Made by a program: the position numbers and the translations under genes. Below are positions 42,322 to 50,822 of a DNA stretch of 53,310 nt, piece after piece. The stretch spans positions 1 through 53,310 of the forward strand of contig JAGHUQ010000113.1 of NCBI GenBank assembly GCA_018064725.1, in the 5' to 3' direction. The notes under the pieces were generated by a model. It did not search any database. It worked only from the letters and a program-made list of their open reading frames with translations, and was not told the DNA's origin. The DNA is from Candidatus Cryptobacteroides caccocaballi. Its GTDB lineage: Bacteria > Bacteroidota > Bacteroidia > Bacteroidales > UBA932. Within the stretch, counting starts at the first letter, position 1, and each line of letters starts with the position of its first letter.

Positions 42322-43884
42322 ATGAAAGATATGGGAAAGAAACTTATACTCACTATTATGTTGATGCTCGCATTCATGGCAGGTGCGGGTGCTCAGGACT
42401 ATGTGGCGACTCCGGTCACCATCTCCAAGGAGAAGGTGAAGCTTGACGGAAAGGTTTACTATTCCCACATCGTGCTCGAAAGGCAGACGCTCTTCGGCAT
42501 AAGCAAGGCATACGACGTCCCTATCGAGGACATCTATAAGGCCAATGAGAGCATCAATCTCAGGGAAACCGGCCTCAAGAAGAATTCCATAATCCTGATT
42601 CCGGCACCTCAGCCTCAGACCGGAAGGAAAGGCAGAAGGAAGGATGAGTCGGCTAACGTTCCGACTGTCGAAATCGCAGAGCAGAATCAGCCGGAGCAGG
42701 TAGAAGATACTGTTGAAATGCCAGCTGTCGATGCCGACGCACAGGTGGTATCCTCAGACGAAGATGGCGTGAGCGAGGAGCTTGCTCAGGACGACGAACC
42801 CGAAAGCGCCCCGATACTCAGTTTCGAGCCGAAGAGCGATGTCGACGTAATGCTCTTCCTCCCGCTCAAGGCATCCAGCGGACGCGGCCAGAGCGGATAT
42901 ATGGACTTCTATAGCGGAGCACTCATGGCTGCACGCGCAAAAGGAAATCAGGGCATCAACGTCAACATCAGCATATATGATGTGGCCAACGGTGTTCCGG
43001 CGATCAAGAGCGAGGAGCTCGACAATGCGGACGTGATCATCGGCCCGGTATTTTACGACAACATGAAGACCCTTCTCAGCAGGGTCCCATCGCATACACA
43101 CGTCGTATCTCCAATGGATGCAAGGACCGAATCACTGATCCCTACGAACGGAAACATGATTCAGGCACCGGCAAGCAACGACAGACAGTTCCAGGACCTG
43201 GTGGCATGGATGGAGCGTGAGTACAGCGAGGGCGAGAAGATCATCATCGTATATGAGAAAGGCAGAGATTCCGAGATTGCGAAGGTTTCGAAGCTCCTCA
43301 GCGATGGAGGGCACGAATTCCAGACACTTTCCTACAATCTTCTCGAGGGCCGCAACATCGATTCCGCCCTCAAGTCAAGAATGAATCCCGGTAAAGTCAA
43401 CAGGGTTTTCATAGTATCCGAGAGCGAGGCCTTCGTAAACGACGCCATAAGAAACCTTTCACTGCTCTGTCATGAGAGCGCTGGCTACAACGTGGCCTTG
43501 TACGGAACATCCAAGATCAAGACCTTCGAGACCATCGAGGCTGAGAATCTCCACCTCACCAATCTCCATCTCGCACTTCCATACAATGTGAATTACGACG
43601 ATGCAAGGGTAAAGGACTTCCTCATGAAATATCGTGCGATCTTCAACACTGAACCTACTGCTTTCGCATTCCAGGGTTATGATCTCACCTATTTCTTCAT
43701 CACCGAGATCGCAAAGTATGGAGACAATTGGTATGATTGGTTCACGCAGGACAGCGCCAGTCTACTTCAGGCAGACTTCAAGTTCAGCAAGGCAGACGAC
43801 TCCGAGAACAGCGGATACGTCAACTCCGCCCTCAGACATGTAGTCTACGGGCCAGAATTTACCGTAACTTCGGTCAATCTCTAG
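42322..43884 (+). CDS. LysM-domain protein with periplasmic-binding-like (type 1) domain
   Basis: 520 residues. A signal peptide (about 1-24, ending GAGAQD) is followed by a LysM peptidoglycan-binding domain (about 45-95; YSHIVLERQTLFGISKAYDVPIEDIYKAN). An acidic, proline-rich linker (about 100-165) then leads to a type 1 periplasmic-binding-like domain (about 175-510; DVDVMLFLPLKASSGRGQSGY, IIGPVFYDN, VFIVSESEAFV). LpoA-like penicillin-binding protein activators and amino-acid binding proteins share this fold; ligand unknown. ATG 42322 is used; the ATG at 42331 is an alternative. The TAG stop overlaps the convergent recN stop at CTAG. Confidence 0.82.
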   Translation: MKDMGKKLILTIMLMLAFMAGAGAQDYVATPVTISKEKVKLDGKVYYSHIVLERQTLFGISKAYDVPIEDIYKANESINLRETGLKKNSIILIPAPQPQTGRKGRRKDESANVPTVEIAEQNQPEQVEDTVEMPAVDADAQVVSSDEDGVSEELAQDDEPESAPILSFEPKSDVDVMLFLPLKASSGRGQSGYMDFYSGALMAARAKGNQGINVNISIYDVANGVPAIKSEELDNADVIIGPVFYDNMKTLLSRVPSHTHVVSPMDARTESLIPTNGNMIQAPASNDRQFQDLVAWMEREYSEGEKIIIVYEKGRDSEIAKVSKLLSDGGHEFQTLSYNLLEGRNIDSALKSRMNPGKVNRVFIVSESEAFVNDAIRNLSLLCHESAGYNVALYGTSKIKTFETIEAENLHLTNLHLALPYNVNYDDARVKDFLMKYRAIFNTEPTAFAFQGYDLTYFFITEIAKYGDNWYDWFTQDSASLLQADFKFSKADDSENSGYVNSALRHVVYGPEFTVTSVNL

Positions 43885-45566
43885 AAAGGCAATACAAGGC
43901 CAAGGAGCGACTTCGCATTTGCGATGGCTGCCTCAGTAAGGACTGAGCCGCTAAGCATCCTGGCAAGTTCGAGAACTCTCTGCTCTGCGGAGAGTTTTTC
44001 CATTGTGGACACGGTTCTTCCGTCAGGTTCAACTGTCTTCGTCACCAGAAGGTGTGCAGAACCCTTTGCAGCGACCTGAGGAAGATGGGTGATGGCGAAC
44101 ACCTGCATCCTGGTGCCCATCTCGCAGATCATTGTACCCATCTTGTCTGCGACGCTTCCTGAAACACCCGTATCGATCTCATCGAAGATCATCGTCGGCA
44201 TGTTACCGAAACGAGCCATCATATCTTTGAGGGCAAGCATGATTCGGCTGAGCTCACCTCCCGATGCACAACGTGCGACGTCAACGGCATTCCTTCCTGT
44301 CGCAGAAAAACGGAAAGCAACGGCATCACAGCCGGAAGCGCTCATGGCCACATCCTGCAATTCCACCTCAAAAATTGAAAGCGGCATTTCAAGAGACCTT
44401 ATGCTGTTCTGAATATCTGCAGCGAACGTAGGCGCAGCCGCAGCGCGCGACTCATGAAGTGCAGCCGCAGCAACACCGAGTTCCTTCTGTGCAGAGGATA
44501 TATCGGAAAGAAGTTCTTCCCTCTTCCCCACCAAGGCAGAAGAATCTGCGAGGTTAGTGCCGAGGGCATCCCTTACTGCTATGAGCTCCGTCAAAGTAGC
44601 GCAGCCATGCTTCTTGAGGAGTGAATAGATTTGGGAAAGACGGTCATCCACAAGCTGAAGACGTTCCGGAGACACATCCAATCCTTCATTGATGTCGCTG
44701 ACCTCTGCGAGCACATCCTCGAGTTCAAGCCTTGTAGACTCGACACGGGATGCGAGCTCGGTGGTCTTCGGAATAAATTTGGAGAGTTTTTCCAGCTTGC
44801 GCTGGATTTCCTTGAGAGAGTTGGTCATGGAGATCTCCATATCTCCAGAAGACACGCTTGCAAGACTCTCGCACTCACAGAGAAGTTCCTTGATCTCCTC
44901 TGCATTGGCGAGCCTCTTCTGCTCCTCCTCAAGCTGTTCCAGTTCACCATCCACAAGCTTCGCTGCTTCCAGCTGCGCGAACTGGGTCTCGTTGTATTCC
45001 CTATCCCTCTCGACAGAGGCTATCCTTGCCTCAAGACGGCTGAGCTCAGAGCGAAGAGAACTCAGACGGGACCAGCAAGCCGAGCAAGCCTCAAGCCTCG
45101 ACGCATTTCCGGCATATCGGTCCAGCATAGACAGCTGGAACTGATGGTCAGAAAGCATCATAGTCTGGTGCTGGGAATGGATGTCAATGAGTTTCGACGA
45201 GAGTTGGCTGAGGACCTGTACGGTCACAGGCAGATCATTGACAAAGGCACGTGAACGCCCCGTAGACGCCACCGTCCTCCTTATAATGATCTGTCCTCCG
45301 TCCCACTCAAGATCATTCTCGTCGAAGATGGTCTTGAGGTCCGGATCGTCCGGGTCCATGTCGAACTGTGCCTCTACGACGCACTTGTCAGCACCCTCGG
45401 CTATGGCACCGGAATCAGATTTTCCGCCCAGGACAAGAGACAGCGCTCCGAGCAGGATGGACTTCCCTGCACCTGTCTGTCCGGTTATGATGACCAGACC
45501 CTCCGGGAACTCAATGTCCAGAGAGTCTATCAACACATAGTTCTTGACCTGAAGCCTCGAAAGCAT
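43881..45566 (-). CDS. recN: DNA repair protein RecN
   Basis: 561 residues in the SMC-like layout: Walker A GQTGAGKS (about 29-36) with the ATPase N-lobe, a long coiled coil interrupted by a short turn (about 160-370), and the C-terminal lobe with CASGGELSRIMLAL signature and Walker B MIFDEIDTGVSG. RecN binds DNA ends at double-strand breaks and holds them for recombination. It follows the rpoZ-like gene after 6 bp, the final gene in a unit that also includes bamD and an SDR. Confidence 0.96.
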   Translation of the reverse strand: MLSRLQVKNYVLIDSLDIEFPEGLVIITGQTGAGKSILLGALSLVLGGKSDSGAIAEGADKCVVEAQFDMDPDDPDLKTIFDENDLEWDGGQIIIRRTVASTGRSRAFVNDLPVTVQVLSQLSSKLIDIHSQHQTMMLSDHQFQLSMLDRYAGNASRLEACSACWSRLSSLRSELSRLEARIASVERDREYNETQFAQLEAAKLVDGELEQLEEEQKRLANAEEIKELLCECESLASVSSGDMEISMTNSLKEIQRKLEKLSKFIPKTTELASRVESTRLELEDVLAEVSDINEGLDVSPERLQLVDDRLSQIYSLLKKHGCATLTELIAVRDALGTNLADSSALVGKREELLSDISSAQKELGVAAAALHESRAAAAPTFAADIQNSIRSLEMPLSIFEVELQDVAMSASGCDAVAFRFSATGRNAVDVARCASGGELSRIMLALKDMMARFGNMPTMIFDEIDTGVSGSVADKMGTMICEMGTRMQVFAITHLPQVAAKGSAHLLVTKTVEPDGRTVSTMEKLSAEQRVLELARMLSGSVLTEAAIANAKSLLGLVLPF

Positions 45567-45572
45567 ATCGGA

Positions 45573-45890
45573 CTATTCCTCCTCCTTCTTTGCCTGACGG
45601 TAGTAGATCTCACCCTCCTGGAACTCAGCGATTGCAGTAAGGGTTGGCTTTGGCTGACGCTCATAGTACTTTGAGATCTCGATCTGCTCGCGATTCTCAT
45701 ATACCTCCTCCATGGTGTCACGCTCGTTCTTGAAATCGTTGAGCTTCTCGTTGAGCTCCTTCTTCTCGTCGATGGCAATCTGGTTTGCCCTCTTCGAAAG
45801 GATTACGACTGTCTCATAGATGTTACCTGTTGGCTCCGCGAAATCCACGATGTCGCGGGTAATGGTGTTTGTTGGAACTTTGGTTGCCAT
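45573..45890 (-). CDS. rpoZ: RNA polymerase omega subunit, Rpb6-like (RpoZ)
   Basis: 105 residues. The diagnostic segment is GNIYETVVILSKRANQIAIDEK (about 22-43), matching the omega/Rpb6 core that clamps the beta-prime subunit. The rest is a charged helix and tail (FKNERDTMEEVYENREQIE) typical of the Bacteroidota form, which is longer and diverged from proteobacterial omega. It is placed between bamD and recN. A stable hairpin in the bamD-rpoZ gap could set its relative expression. Confidence 0.8.
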   Translation of the reverse strand: MATKVPTNTITRDIVDFAEPTGNIYETVVILSKRANQIAIDEKKELNEKLNDFKNERDTMEEVYENREQIEISKYYERQPKPTLTAIAEFQEGEIYYRQAKKEEE

Positions 45891-45926
45891 ATTCTGTCTG
45901 TTTTTATTTCTGTCTATAAATTATAC

Positions 45927-45946
45927 ACCCACCCCGGAGGGTGGGT
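45927..45946 (-). promoter_or_regulatory. 8-bp hairpin with UCCG tetraloop between bamD and rpoZ
   Basis: On the minus-strand transcript ACCCACCC and GGGTGGGT pair perfectly around UCCG, a UNCG-type loop closed by C-G. No T-run follows on that strand, so it is not a standard terminator. It may be a processing or stability element. Confidence 0.55.
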
Positions 45947-45982
45947 TTCAAAAAAATTCCTATGTAAAGTTGATTATTTGCT

Positions 45983-46909
45983 CTATTCAGCTTTCTTTGC
46001 GGCCTTCTCTGACTTTGCAGCCTCCTTCTCGACGGCTGCCGCAGCCTTGTCCAGCTTTGCCCTTTCCTTGGCATACTGTCTCTCCTTCACCTTGTCGAGG
46101 GTACCCTCATACTTGCCCAAAGCAGTCTGAGACCTCTGGTAGAGAGCATCGAGCTCCTTTCTGTACTTCGACTCAGGGTTCTCCCCGATGAAGTTGAAAT
46201 AGTCATCCTGGAACACGAGATAACGATCCTTCTGCTTCGACTGGACGCTGAGCTTGGCGTACTTGTATGAAGACATTGCAGTATAATAGAGTATATCCTC
46301 GCGGAATGTGTTATCAGCGTTGTCCTTGAGCACATTCACGAGAGCGGTACGCGATGCGAGGTAATCCTCCATCTTATAATAGAGCCTTGCTGCCTCGTAT
46401 GCCTTCGTGTCAAGACGGAGATTGAGATCCTTGATCATCCTCTCGCAGTCCCCGACATGACCATTGAGCGGATACTCGCGGAGGTATGACGCGATCTCGG
46501 AGAGAGCCTTGGTGGTTGGAGACTGGTCAAGCTCCCACCTGAGAGTCTCGCGATAGAGGCAGTCGATCCTGAGGAAGCGGGCGTCAGGAGTGAAAGGACT
46601 GCGCGGGAAGTTCGTGCAGAACCTGTCGAAATTGGTCTCCGCGGTGTAGTAGTCCTTATAATTATAGTTGCTGAGACCCCAATAATAGAGAACCGTATCC
46701 TCCTTTGCAGTTCCGCTGACCTGCATCGATAGAGACTCGAAGAGCTGAGCGGACTTGGTGTACTTGCCGGCTTCGAAATACTGGAACGCAGCAGCGTACT
46801 TCGTATCCACGTCCGTGCTCTGAAGGAGAACTTCATACTGCGACTTGCATGAAACCGACAAAGCGGCTGTTGCAAGCATGGCAACCATTGTTAGTCTGAA
46901 TGTCTTCAT
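45983..46909 (-). CDS. bamD: Outer-membrane assembly lipoprotein BamD
   Basis: 308 residues. The signal peptide ends in a lipobox-like LSVSC (C21). Five TPR-like repeats follow (about 30-240), for example KYAAAFQYFEAGKYTKSAQLFESL and YYWGLSNYNYKDYYTAETNFDRFCTNFPRSPFTPDA, the BamD/ComL signature. The tail is an alanine- and lysine-rich extension (AKERAKLDKAAAAVEKEAAK), longer than in proteobacteria. BamD hands unfolded barrels to BamA (35-38 kb). It lies 17 bp after an SDR gene and before rpoZ. Confidence 0.9.
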   Translation of the reverse strand: MKTFRLTMVAMLATAALSVSCKSQYEVLLQSTDVDTKYAAAFQYFEAGKYTKSAQLFESLSMQVSGTAKEDTVLYYWGLSNYNYKDYYTAETNFDRFCTNFPRSPFTPDARFLRIDCLYRETLRWELDQSPTTKALSEIASYLREYPLNGHVGDCERMIKDLNLRLDTKAYEAARLYYKMEDYLASRTALVNVLKDNADNTFREDILYYTAMSSYKYAKLSVQSKQKDRYLVFQDDYFNFIGENPESKYRKELDALYQRSQTALGKYEGTLDKVKERQYAKERAKLDKAAAAVEKEAAKSEKAAKKAE

Positions 46910-46926
46910 CTGACCTTTATGTCTGT

Positions 46927-47781
46927 CTAAATATTATCGAAAATATGTCCGTACTTCCTGAATACCCATCCGAGGAAATTCTCCGGGATTATCGGGCAGA
47001 ACACGCGGGCGACCTTGTTTATGAAACCGGGCATGGTACCCTTGCGTCTCTTGAAGGTGGCGTCCAGCGCACATTCCACCGCGCGTTCCGGCTTAATCAT
47101 CACGCCCAGGGAGCGTGCTATCTTTTTCAAGTTTGGTGCCAAAGGAACCAGCGGGGTATCCACTGCGCCGAAGTATGCGTTGGTGACGCTGACGCCGGTC
47201 TTGCGGCACTCTATCCTGAGAGAGCGGGAGAACGAACGGACGAACAGCTTCGTACCTGAATACATGCCTATGCATGGCCAAGGCATCCACGCAGCAAGCG
47301 AGGAGACATTAAGGACATATCCGTTGTGTCTTGCCTGCATCTCAGGGACATATGCACGGCAAAGGAGCATAGGAGTGGTACAGTGGACCATCATTATGAG
47401 CTTCAGTCTCCTCTCGTTGGTCCTGACTATTCCAGAAGCGATGAGCATGCCTGCATTGTTCACGAGCACCTCGACCTCTATTCCTTCAGCATCCGTCCTG
47501 GCCTTGATTGTCTCGGCAGCATCCATGAGCGAAAGGTCCTGAGCCAAGGTGAGGACACGGAAAGAATCCTTGGAAGATGCCCTCCAATCGTTCAGGGAAG
47601 CGACTTTCTCCCTTACCTGGGCAGCTACCTTCTCAAGCCCGTCCTCCTTTATGTCCACAAGAACGAGATTATATCCGAGCATCGCGAGACGCTCAGCATA
47701 GAGAGCACCCATCCCGCCGGCAGCACCGGTGATGAGCGCGAAGCTTCTATAAGACCTGAAATTCTTTTCCGTTACCTTCAT
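46927..47781 (-). CDS. Short-chain dehydrogenase/reductase
   Basis: 284 residues. A GAAGGMG cofactor motif (about 19-25), VNNAGMLIASG (about 108-118), a catalytic Ser in NVSSLAAW and the Tyr-x3-Lys in GMYSGTKLFVRSF. Features such as RRKGTMPGFINKVAR near the C-terminus resemble SDRs acting on lipid or polyketide-like substrates. The substrate is not known. It leads the bamD-rpoZ-recN unit from a -7 box 23 bases upstream. Confidence 0.88.
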   Translation of the reverse strand: MKVTEKNFRSYRSFALITGAAGGMGALYAERLAMLGYNLVLVDIKEDGLEKVAAQVREKVASLNDWRASSKDSFRVLTLAQDLSLMDAAETIKARTDAEGIEVEVLVNNAGMLIASGIVRTNERRLKLIMMVHCTTPMLLCRAYVPEMQARHNGYVLNVSSLAAWMPWPCIGMYSGTKLFVRSFSRSLRIECRKTGVSVTNAYFGAVDTPLVPLAPNLKKIARSLGVMIKPERAVECALDATFKRRKGTMPGFINKVARVFCPIIPENFLGWVFRKYGHIFDNI

Positions 47782-47804
47782 CTTTGCCTATTGCATGCAA
47801 CCTG

Positions 47805-47812
47805 CAAATTTA
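47805..47812 (-). promoter_or_regulatory. -7 element TAAATTTG for the SDR-bamD-rpoZ-recN unit
   Basis: A perfect TAnnTTTG match 23 bases before the SDR ATG, between that gene and the fur-like gene. Confidence 0.6.
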
Positions 47813-47833
47813 TCAAAAATCTTGGTAAAACAG

Positions 47834-48286
47834 TTAAGCCTTAGGTGCCTTTCTCCTGGTAGGATGTACGATTATCTGGATATCTATGTCCTTGATGGAA
47901 TAACCGCGGAACTTCTTCCTGCCAAGATGCTCTGAAACCATGGTCATGAGATCGTTGTCGACAACGTCCCTGTACACGTGATTCTCGCAATCGTACATGT
48001 GCACATGCTTGAAGGTATTGACGTCGAAATACATCTTGTTATTGGCACTCAGCCTGTGACCGTACACGCCGAGGAGGGCAAGCTGCGACAGAATATTATA
48101 AACGGACGCCGCAGTCACGGAAGTCGTGCCGGACGAGTTGATCTCGTCCACGACCATATCAGCACATGCGTGGCCGAGCTTCATCATCGTCTCATGTACA
48201 GCTATGCGCTGAGGGGTGGCCTTGAGGCCATGTTTCTTGAGGATGTTCTTGAACTCCCTGAGGTCCGTAGTCTTCTGCGTATTCAT
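47834..48286 (-). CDS. Fur-family transcriptional regulator
   Basis: 150 residues. A winged-helix DNA-binding domain (about 10-85; GLKATPQRIAVHETMMKLGHACADMVVDEI, then TSVTAASVYNILSQLALLG), then a dimerisation domain. The usual Fur metal pattern is weak. The histidine cluster VHMYDCENHVY is present, but the first CxxC is reduced to a single cysteine and the second C-terminal CxxC is absent. The call to Fur family is firm; whether it senses iron, peroxide, zinc or something else is unclear. It has a perfect promoter and an apparently leaderless start. I use ATG 48286 since the upstream five codons would lie in the promoter. Confidence 0.85.
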   Translation of the reverse strand: MNTQKTTDLREFKNILKKHGLKATPQRIAVHETMMKLGHACADMVVDEINSSGTTSVTAASVYNILSQLALLGVYGHRLSANNKMYFDVNTFKHVHMYDCENHVYRDVVDNDLMTMVSEHLGRKKFRGYSIKDIDIQIIVHPTRRKAPKA

Positions 48287-48290
48287 ACCA

Positions 48291-48322
48291 CAAAAGTACA
48301 CGAAAAAAACACGGCGAGCAAA
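48291..48322 (-). promoter_or_regulatory. Perfect promoter TTTG-N20-TACTTTTG of the fur-like gene
   Basis: Both the -33 TTTG and the -7 TAnnTTTG boxes are perfect, with the ideal 20-bp gap. Four bases separate the -7 box from the ATG, so the mRNA likely starts at or within the first codon. Confidence 0.8.
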
Positions 48323-48337
48323 TAATTTTGAATTATT
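48321..48337 (-). promoter_or_regulatory. Inverted repeat AATAATT-N3-AATTATT over the fur promoter
   Basis: A perfect 7-3-7 dyad overlapping the -33 box of the fur-like gene by two bases. AT-rich dyads of this kind are the usual form of Fur/PerR sites, so autoregulation is a reasonable guess. Confidence 0.45.
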
Positions 48338-48349
48338 CCAAATTAAAAG

Positions 48350-49687
48350 CTATACGAGCTCGCACAGGAGAGTCGCCGGAGTTGCATCAACCACCTTCAC
48401 GGTGACATAATCACCGACCTTGTGGGTCAGGTCCGGCCACACGCACATCATGTAGTTGCTGGCACGGCCGCAAAGTTCGTCCGCGCTCTTCTTTGAAGGG
48501 CCTTCTACAAGCACCTTGTGGACCTTGCCTATCTGGTTGCGATAATTCAGCGCGCCCATCCTGCCCTGGAGCTCTATGATCTCATTGAGTCTCCGGGTCT
48601 TCTCTGCCGGAGTGATGTCATCGGGATATTTCTTGGAAGCAAGCGTTCCCGGGCGCTCGGAGTACTGGAACATGAAAGCTGCATCGAACTTCACGATCTC
48701 GAAAAGGCTTAAGGTATCCTGATGATCCTGCTCGGTCTCTCCGCTGAATCCGGCAATGACGTCGGTGGTCAGGCCGCAGTCCGGAATGACCTCGCGAATC
48801 TTCGCCACTCTCTCGAGATACCACTCCCTGGTGTACTTGCGTCGCATCTTCTCGAGCATCACGTTGCTGCCCGACTGGACAGGGAAATGGATATGCTTGC
48901 AGATATTCTCATGAGCAGCCATGGTATAGAGGACCTCATCGCTGATGTCTGACGGATAAGACGTAGAGAAACGGACTCTCAGTTCAGGGCTGATCGAAGC
49001 GACCTTTTCAAGAAGCTGCGCAAAATTCATGGTCTCACCTGCATGCTCAGCGCAATCGGCAGGAGCCTTCCATGAATAGGAATCCACATTCTGACCGAGA
49101 AGGCTCACCTCCTTGTATCCTGCAGCTAAAAGTTCCTCTGCCTCACGGATTATGCTGTACGGATCACGGCTGCGCTCGGCACCGCGGGTATAAGGGACGA
49201 CGCAGTAAGAGCAGCAGTTGTTGCATCCACGCATGATCGAGATATAGGCGCTGACGCCGTTCTTATCCATGCGGACAGGGGTGATGTCTGCATAGGTTTC
49301 CTCGCGCGAGAGCTGCACATCGATCTGAGGGCAGTCAGGAGTGATTGCCTCCACCATCTCCGGAAGATGCCTGTAGGAATCCGGACCGGCAACGAGATCC
49401 ACGATATGGCTGTCAAGGAGTTTGTCCTTGAGACGTTCTGCCATGCATCCCACGATGCCAATGATTACGCCAGGTCTCTTCTGCTTCTCAAGGCGGAACA
49501 CATCGATTCGGCCATACACCCTCTGCTCTGCGTTTTCCCTGATCGAGCAGGTGTTTGCAAGGATGATGTCCGCTTCCTCCATGGACTCAGTGCGCTCATA
49601 GCCTACCTTGGAGAGTATGGAAAGTATCACCTCGCTGTCATTCACATTCATCTGACAGCCGTAAGTCTCGATGTATATCTTCTTCAT
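48350..49687 (-). CDS. miaB: tRNA-2-methylthio-N6-dimethylallyladenosine synthase
   Basis: 445 residues with the three MiaB domains. The N-terminal domain has three cluster cysteines (in YGCQMN, NTCSIRE and VGCMAERL). The radical-SAM domain has RGCNNCCSYCVVPYTRG (CxxxCxxC). A C-terminal TRAM domain closes it. It adds the methylthio group to i6A37 in tRNAs that read U-starting codons. The start is ATG 49687; longer readings cross the divergent promoter region. A -7 box lies 20 bases upstream. Confidence 0.96.
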   Translation of the reverse strand: MKKIYIETYGCQMNVNDSEVILSILSKVGYERTESMEEADIILANTCSIRENAEQRVYGRIDVFRLEKQKRPGVIIGIVGCMAERLKDKLLDSHIVDLVAGPDSYRHLPEMVEAITPDCPQIDVQLSREETYADITPVRMDKNGVSAYISIMRGCNNCCSYCVVPYTRGAERSRDPYSIIREAEELLAAGYKEVSLLGQNVDSYSWKAPADCAEHAGETMNFAQLLEKVASISPELRVRFSTSYPSDISDEVLYTMAAHENICKHIHFPVQSGSNVMLEKMRRKYTREWYLERVAKIREVIPDCGLTTDVIAGFSGETEQDHQDTLSLFEIVKFDAAFMFQYSERPGTLASKKYPDDITPAEKTRRLNEIIELQGRMGALNYRNQIGKVHKVLVEGPSKKSADELCGRASNYMMCVWPDLTHKVGDYVTVKVVDATPATLLCELV

Positions 49688-49707
49688 GTCTGAAACCGTT
49701 TGAGCCG

Positions 49708-49715
49708 CAAAGATA
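49708..49715 (-). promoter_or_regulatory. -7 element TATCTTTG for miaB
   Basis: A perfect TAnnTTTG match 20 bases before the miaB ATG, divergent from the box at 49737. Confidence 0.65.
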
Positions 49716-49736
49716 TTATTTTTCGCACAATATTTG

Positions 49737-49744
49737 TACCTTTG
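49737..49744 (+). promoter_or_regulatory. -7 element TACCTTTG for the LEA14-like gene
   Basis: A perfect TAnnTTTG match. The first ATG follows after one base, so translation must begin at one of the next in-frame ATGs (49755 or 49764) with a leader of only a few bases. Confidence 0.65.
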
Positions 49745-49754
49745 CATGAATACT

Positions 49755-50234
49755 ATGGCAACGATGAAGACAATTGGCAGACATATCGGAATCCTGGTTT
49801 TGGCAGTCATGATGCTGTTCGGGACAAGTTGTTCGAAGGTGAGCGACATCAGCCTCACATCGTATAGGATAGAGGACTTCAACATGAGAGGTCTCCGATC
49901 AGCGGACGTCACGCTTAGCCTGGGCATCCATAACCCTATCATCCAGTTCACTCTCGAGAACAACAGCGCCACCATCTACAGGGGAGGCACTGAGATTGGC
50001 ACGGTTGATGCAACTGACGTCACCATCCCGGGCAAGACGGACGGTGTCTACCAGGTCACAGGAACCGCAACACTCGGCGAGGGAATGAGTATTCTCAAGC
50101 TGATGACGCTGGCCAGGAACTTCAACCCTGAGGAATACACGGTCGACATACACACGACCATAAAGCTTAAGAGCGGAGCCAAGTTCAAGGTAAACAAGAT
50201 GGGTATTCCCCTCAACGAACTTACGGACAAATAA
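49755..50234 (+). CDS. LEA14-like periplasmic lipoprotein
   Basis: 159 residues from ATG 49755 (ATG 49764 also possible). The N-terminus MATMKTIGRHIGILVLAVMM leads to a lipobox-like FGTSC (C26). The mature part is a single beta-sandwich domain of the LEA type 2/WHy kind, with alternating strands (ADVTLSLGIHNPII, GGTEIGTVDATDVTIPGK, TATLGEGMSILKLM, TVDIHTTIKLKSGAKFKV). The role in bacteria is unclear. It starts a plus-strand unit with the SPOR-like gene and rpoN. Confidence 0.68.
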   Translation: MATMKTIGRHIGILVLAVMMLFGTSCSKVSDISLTSYRIEDFNMRGLRSADVTLSLGIHNPIIQFTLENNSATIYRGGTEIGTVDATDVTIPGKTDGVYQVTGTATLGEGMSILKLMTLARNFNPEEYTVDIHTTIKLKSGAKFKVNKMGIPLNELTDK

Positions 50235-50235
50235 A

Positions 50236-50811
50236 ATGAAAAAGATTCTTTACATATTCATGGCAGTCGGCATGCTCCTTACAGGAATGTCGGCGAAGGC
50301 CGATGCGCAGGAACGTTACGAATTGGTCGATTCAGTCATCTTCAGGATGGCTGATGCCGCAGACTCCTCACTCTACGGAAGGAGCATACTTTCCCTCATG
50401 CCGTCAAAGTCAAAGGGAGATGTCGCAACCGTCACCGTAAAACAGTCCAGCGCAATCGCCTCGGCGATGGACGCGCATGTCCGTTCGAACTCCAACAGGG
50501 CTCTCAAGGGCTACAGGGTCAGGATATATTTCGATAACAAGCAGAATTCAAGAAACGCCTCCATGGCCGTGTACAACGCATTCTGCCAGTCCCATCACGA
50601 CGTTCCCGCATACAGGACCTACGTGAATCCGTATTTCAAGGTGACCGTCGGTGACTTCAGGACAAAATCGGAAGCCATGCAGTTCATGGCAAGAATAAAG
50701 AGTGAATTTCCTAGCGCGTTCGTCATAAAGGAGAACATCAAATCACCTGTCGTTGACAAGGCGAATGCATTCGTGGCAGACACAATCAAGGTCCGCAGAA
50801 AAATCCAATAA
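50236..50811 (+). CDS. SPOR-domain-like exported protein
   Basis: 191 residues. Signal peptide (about 1-25, ending ADAQ), then a mixed region, and near residues 95-165 a SPOR-like fold (GYRVRIYFDNKQNSRNAS to YFKVTVGDFRTKSEAMQFM). SPOR domains bind denuded glycan strands of septal peptidoglycan. This would place the protein at the cell-division or wall-remodelling site (inference). It begins 1 bp after the previous stop. Confidence 0.77.
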   Translation: MKKILYIFMAVGMLLTGMSAKADAQERYELVDSVIFRMADAADSSLYGRSILSLMPSKSKGDVATVTVKQSSAIASAMDAHVRSNSNRALKGYRVRIYFDNKQNSRNASMAVYNAFCQSHHDVPAYRTYVNPYFKVTVGDFRTKSEAMQFMARIKSEFPSAFVIKENIKSPVVDKANAFVADTIKVRRKIQ

Positions 50812-50822
50812 GCGAGGAAACA

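Noticed and set aside
44631..45254. 207-codon open frame on the plus strand opposite recN
   Set aside because: Antisense to the RecN coiled coil; low-complexity composition explained by recN codons.
48321..48337. Terminator of miaB
   Set aside because: The AT-only 7-bp stem has no T-run on the minus strand and overlaps the fur promoter, so an operator reading is more likely.
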